From assembly GCA_965656535.1 (NCBI GenBank), contig CBFHKX010000002.1:1-64000 (forward strand): a stretch of 64,000 nt of DNA, given 5' to 3'. The position numbers and the translations under genes are program-made. The stretch's first letter is position 1. Each line of letters begins with the position of its first letter. The DNA is from Lishizhenia sp965656535. Its GTDB lineage: Bacteria; Bacteroidota; Bacteroidia; Flavobacteriales_D; Crocinitomicaceae. Positions 60,849-64,000 of the stretch are shown here, in pieces. A model generated the notes under the pieces. The model was not told where the DNA came from. It worked only from the letters and a program-made list of their open reading frames with translations, and made no database searches.

Positions 60849-61975
60849 TTATTTAGGTATTCTTCTACAGAAGAGCAAATGTATGCCAATTGATCTTCTG
60901 TTAATTCTGTATGCATAGGTAACGAGATTACTCTTTCTGTTAACCAATCTGTTGTAGTTAAATCTCCGCAGCGTGTATCTAGCGTAGAAAACATTTTTTG
61001 AGCATGAGCTGGAACAGGATAATAAATCATTGCGGGTATATCCTTACTCCCGAGGTATTCTACTAATCCATCTCTGTCTACACCTTCTAACTTTAGTGTG
61101 TATTGGTGAAAAACATGATTGGATTCTTTGTGTCTGAACGGCGTTGTGATTTGGTCAAATTGAGCAAAGAAATTATCGTAATACGCTGCAGCCTTATTTC
61201 TTGCAGTAATGTAATTATCTAACTCTCTTAACTTAATGCGTAAAACGGCAGCTTGGATAGAATCTAAACGCGAATTACAGCCTACCACGTCATGATAATA
61301 ACGCTTGCTTTGTCCATGATTTGCAACCATTCTCAGCTTATCAGCAATTGCGTCATCATTGGTGCAAATTGCTCCACCATCTCCATAACACCCTAAATTT
61401 TTAGAAGGAAAGAAAGATGTGCATCCAATGGTACCGATAGATCCTGTTTTTTTGGTTGTTCCATCAGAAAACGTGTAATCACAACCTATAGCTTGCGCAT
61501 TATCTTCTAAAACATAAAGGTTGTGTTCCTTTGCAATTTCCATGATTTCTTCCATTGCACAAGACTGACCATACAAATGAACAGGCACAATTGCCTTTGT
61601 TTTAGGTGTAATTGCTTTTCTTATTGCTTCCGGCGAAATATTAAAGGTATCTGGATCACAATCTACGAAAACAGGCTTTAAACGCAATAAACCAATTACT
61701 TCCGTGGTTGCAATATAAGTGTAAGAAGGCGTAATGATTTCATCGCCAGGTTGAAGGTCTAATGCCATCATTGCAATTTGCAAAGCATCTGTACCGTTGG
61801 CACATGGAATTACATGTTTAACACCTAAATAGGTTTCTAATTCTTCTCTGAAGCTGTGCACATCTGGTCCGTTAATGAACTGTGCTTTATCTAAAATTGA
61901 AGTGATTGCTTCAGTAACTTGGGGTTTAATTTTCTCGTATTGAGAAATTAAATCAACCATTTGTATTTTTTTCAT
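60845..61975 (-). CDS. wbpE: WbpE-like DegT/DnrJ/EryC1 aminotransferase
   Basis: A 376-residue PLP sugar aminotransferase: CANGTDALQIAMMALDL, ITPSYTYIATTEV, VPVHLYGQSCAM, EDNAQAIG and the PLP Lys in FFPSKNLGCYGDGGAI. These segments closely match WbpE, which aminates the 3-keto-uronate in UDP-GlcNAc(3NAc)A synthesis. The ATG at 61975 (MKKIQMVDL) fits the family better than the one 15 nt earlier. It is separated from wzc by ~160 nt. Confidence 0.9.
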   Translation of the reverse strand: MKKIQMVDLISQYEKIKPQVTEAITSILDKAQFINGPDVHSFREELETYLGVKHVIPCANGTDALQIAMMALDLQPGDEIITPSYTYIATTEVIGLLRLKPVFVDCDPDTFNISPEAIRKAITPKTKAIVPVHLYGQSCAMEEIMEIAKEHNLYVLEDNAQAIGCDYTFSDGTTKKTGSIGTIGCTSFFPSKNLGCYGDGGAICTNDDAIADKLRMVANHGQSKRYYHDVVGCNSRLDSIQAAVLRIKLRELDNYITARNKAAAYYDNFFAQFDQITTPFRHKESNHVFHQYTLKLEGVDRDGLVEYLGSKDIPAMIYYPVPAHAQKMFSTLDTRCGDLTTTDWLTERVISLPMHTELTEDQLAYICSSVEEYLNK

Positions 61976-62138
61976 ATTCGAAATTTCCATATCAGAACGC
62001 TACAAAGTAGAAAATCGTATATCTACTTTTGTCAAGTTTGTAAAGATAAAGAAACTGCTCGAAATAGAGAACAGCTTAGTCTTGTTTTCTTGTACTTAAC
62101 AAAGTTTAAGAAAAGACATGCTAAAAAAGTGGATTGAT

Positions 62139-64000
62139 TTATTTACGCGAGAATAGCTTACCGAGGAAACTACGCTTTTTCTCTTCGCCGTAACCGTAAT
62201 TGTACCCGTAATTATACCCGTAACTGTATCCGTAGCGCTTAGAACCATTACCCGATTTTATACCATTAACTAAAATAGCCATTTCTCCTAATGTCTTTTT
62301 AGTGTAAAAATCAAACGGAATACGCAACATACGCTTGTCTAACTCATGGGCTCTGGATACATAAATAGTTAAATCTGAATAGTGCGATACAGAAATGGTA
62401 TCGGTAACTAAAGAACAAGGTGCGGTATCTACAATAATGTAATCATAGTCTTGCTTTACGGTTTCAAAAAGCTCTGCTAGCCTTTTGTTTAAGAGCAATT
62501 CACTTGGGTTTGGAGGAATAGAACCCGAAGATAAATAACGTAAATTTTCAAATTCTTCTGATTGTATAAATAGTTCTTCTAGCTCTAGATTAGGGTTTGC
62601 TAGATAATCTGAAACTCCGAGACCTTGTTTTTGTTTAATGTACTCAAGTAATTTTGGTTTTCTTAAATCGAGTCCGATTATAAGTATTTTTTTATCTGTA
62701 AATGCTAAAGATCGGGCAAGGTTTAAAGATGTTATTGTTTTTCCTTCTCCGGCAACCGTTGAGGTTACATAAATTACTTTACCACCTTGTTGGTCGCTAT
62801 TTAATAAGAAGTTAATGTTTGTTCTTAACATTCTAAATGCTTCTGCAATTGGCGTTCTTAAGTTGTCTTTTGTGATTAACTTGGCATCGTCTTCTGCTTG
62901 AGGAATAGAACCCGCTAAAGGTAAATTAAGGTCTTCAATGTCTTTTGCTGTTTTTAATTTAGTGTCCAGCAAATCACGCACATAAATGAACGAAATTGGC
63001 AGTATTAATCCTAACAGAAAAGCACCGAGGTAAATGATTTTCTTTTTAGGACTTACGGGAATTTTATCCGAGTAAGCGCGGTCTATCGTTTTGGTATTAC
63101 TTACCGCAGAAGCCATAGTAATCTCGTTTTCTTCTCTCTTTTTAAGTAAAAAGATATAAAGACTTTCTTTAATTTCTTGTTGACGAACAATTCCTCTATA
63201 ATCTAATTCAAATTGAGGTAATTCGGCTATTTTGGATTGAAACCCTCTGTCTTGTTTCTTTAAGATTTCAATTTCTAATTTAATGCGCGACTGTAAATTC
63301 TTTAAACTAGACACTAAACTCGCTCTTATGCTCTCTAACTGGCCGTTAATTTTATTAATTGCCGGGTTTTTAGCAGAACTTGTACGCAGCAAAGTTTGTT
63401 TTTCTAATACTAGCTCATTGTATTGCGCAGTCATTTGATTGATAGAAACATCTTCAAACCCTAAATTAGCTGGGAGTAGTTCGGTCTGACTTTCACTAAA
63501 GTTTCCAATATAATCATTCATGTATTGTGCTAAACTCAATTGAATTTCGCTCTGGGTAATGGCTGCTTCAATTTCTGTTTTTTGTTCTATAAAACGACCA
63601 GCATCTGTTGCTACATCTGTTAACGAGTTGTCTTTTTTGTAGTTTTTCCCTTGTTCTTCTATACTTGTTAACTGACTCTCAAGTAAAGATAAACGCTTGT
63701 TTAAGAATTGATTGGTGTTTTCTGCTACTTGATTTTTATCCTTAATCGCATCCACACGGTGTTGTTTTACCAAAGCATTTAAGAACGCATTGTTTTCTTC
63801 TACAACGTGACCTGTAATGGTTAAACTTAAAATGTCTGCATCTTTGTTTACTGCATTTACAGTAAGCTTATTCTTTAGGTTATTTACAGTTGACTCAAGC
63901 GGAGAAATGTAATAAACCACTGTTTTGCCTGTAAAGTCTGAAATAAACTCTGGATTGGCTAAAAAACGTACATGTCCAAACTGAAACTCAATTACTTTTT
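62139..64000 (-). CDS. Polysaccharide export tyrosine autokinase, Wzc-like (N-terminus outside window)
   Basis: The frame is open to the window end (…EFQFGHVRFLANPEFISD upstream of the first candidate start), so only the C-terminal ~620 residues are seen. They include a periplasmic Wzz-type coiled-coil region, GNVR-like segment, a membrane helix (IIYLGAFLLGLILPISFIYV) and a BY-kinase: Walker A TSTVAGEGKT, A' LIIGLDLRKPK and Walker B DYIIVDTAP. The C-terminus has a Tyr cluster, the autophosphorylation tail. It controls Wzy polymer length and export; the CpsB-type phosphatase at 49906 is its likely antagonist. A Wza-type exporter would be expected beyond the window. Confidence 0.92.
   Translation of the reverse strand, partial: KVIEFQFGHVRFLANPEFISDFTGKTVVYYISPLESTVNNLKNKLTVNAVNKDADILSLTITGHVVEENNAFLNALVKQHRVDAIKDKNQVAENTNQFLNKRLSLLESQLTSIEEQGKNYKKDNSLTDVATDAGRFIEQKTEIEAAITQSEIQLSLAQYMNDYIGNFSESQTELLPANLGFEDVSINQMTAQYNELVLEKQTLLRTSSAKNPAINKINGQLESIRASLVSSLKNLQSRIKLEIEILKKQDRGFQSKIAELPQFELDYRGIVRQQEIKESLYIFLLKKREENEITMASAVSNTKTIDRAYSDKIPVSPKKKIIYLGAFLLGLILPISFIYVRDLLDTKLKTAKDIEDLNLPLAGSIPQAEDDAKLITKDNLRTPIAEAFRMLRTNINFLLNSDQQGGKVIYVTSTVAGEGKTITSLNLARSLAFTDKKILIIGLDLRKPKLLEYIKQKQGLGVSDYLANPNLELEELFIQSEEFENLRYLSSGSIPPNPSELLLNKRLAELFETVKQDYDYIIVDTAPCSLVTDTISVSHYSDLTIYVSRAHELDKRMLRIPFDFYTKKTLGEMAILVNGIKSGNGSKRYGYSYGYNYGYNYGYGEEKKRSFLGKLFSRK
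62187..62234 (-). repeat. In-frame 12-nt repeat encoding the Wzc tyrosine tail
   Basis: Four 12-nt units encode YGYS, YGYN, YGYN, YGYG: eight tyrosines in 16 residues. Units are near-identical at DNA level, so copy number can change by slippage without a frameshift. Confidence 0.85.

Noticed and set aside
1..64000. tRNA or rRNA genes, CRISPR arrays, insertion sequences, replication origin
   Set aside because: I looked for their signatures by eye and found none; small ncRNAs cannot be excluded without covariance models.

Overview
The window looks like a chromosomal stretch of a Bacteroidota bacterium, most likely order Flavobacteriales. The evidence is three proteins ending in type IX secretion system (T9SS) type A sorting domains, several Bacteroidota-type promoters (-7 element TAnnTTTG, once with TTTG exactly 19 nt upstream), low G+C, an ORF6N protein, the zapA-rny pair, a pdhA-pdhC pair without pdhB, and a Wzx/Wzy surface-polysaccharide locus with a BY-kinase. 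I cannot place it below order from sequence alone.

Layout. 0-8.4 kb is accessory: a 5'-truncated comM, an ORF6N protein, a beta-propeller lipoprotein, a 1194-residue T9SS cargo protein, a frameshifted gene remnant and an orphan AAA/DUF4143-type ATPase. 8.5-14.1 kb (minus strand) has a NatAB-type ABC exporter, an amidohydrolase lipoprotein and a Upf1-like helicase. 14.1-19.1 kb is core metabolism: msrB, class II aldolase, accD, pdhA, pdhC. 19.1-25.1 kb is an accessory island of short genes whose units are bounded by unit-specific inverted repeats and ~70-nt imperfect hairpins, resembling integron gene cassettes without an integrase; it also holds a decayed VOC gene. 25.2-27.5 kb is a ZapB-like/zapA/rny block with a near-consensus promoter.

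27.5-37.6 kb (plus strand) is one half of a polysaccharide locus: a WbpP-like epimerase, Wzx flippase, acyltransferase, four glycosyltransferases and two O-antigen ligase/polymerase-like proteins. 37.5-40.4 kb is a tight minus-strand operon with rimK, a retropepsin-like RimB-type protease, an aspartoacylase-like protein and a lipoprotein. mutS2 (no Smr domain), a membrane-anchored papain-like protease with a membrane partner, a T9SS cargo protein and fabD follow. About 1 kb after the fabD 3' end lies a 141-bp direct copy of that end, bracketing an outer-membrane-type protein gene.

49.9-64 kb (minus strand) is the second half of the polysaccharide locus: BY-kinase Wzc (runs off the window), WbpE-like aminotransferase, Ugd, UDP-xylose synthase, a 1286-residue T9SS cargo protein, WbpD-like acetyltransferase, Gfo/Idh dehydrogenase, TviB-like dehydrogenase, RfbB and a CpsB/YwqE-type phosphatase. 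Together these would make UDP-GlcNAc(3NAc)A-type and UDP-xylose precursors, assembled by the glycosyltransferases and exported by Wzx/Wzy/Wzc. A T9SS cargo gene lying inside a Wbp-type sugar operon is the most interesting arrangement here, because the Wbp/Vim pathway makes the linker sugar for T9SS cargo in Porphyromonas.
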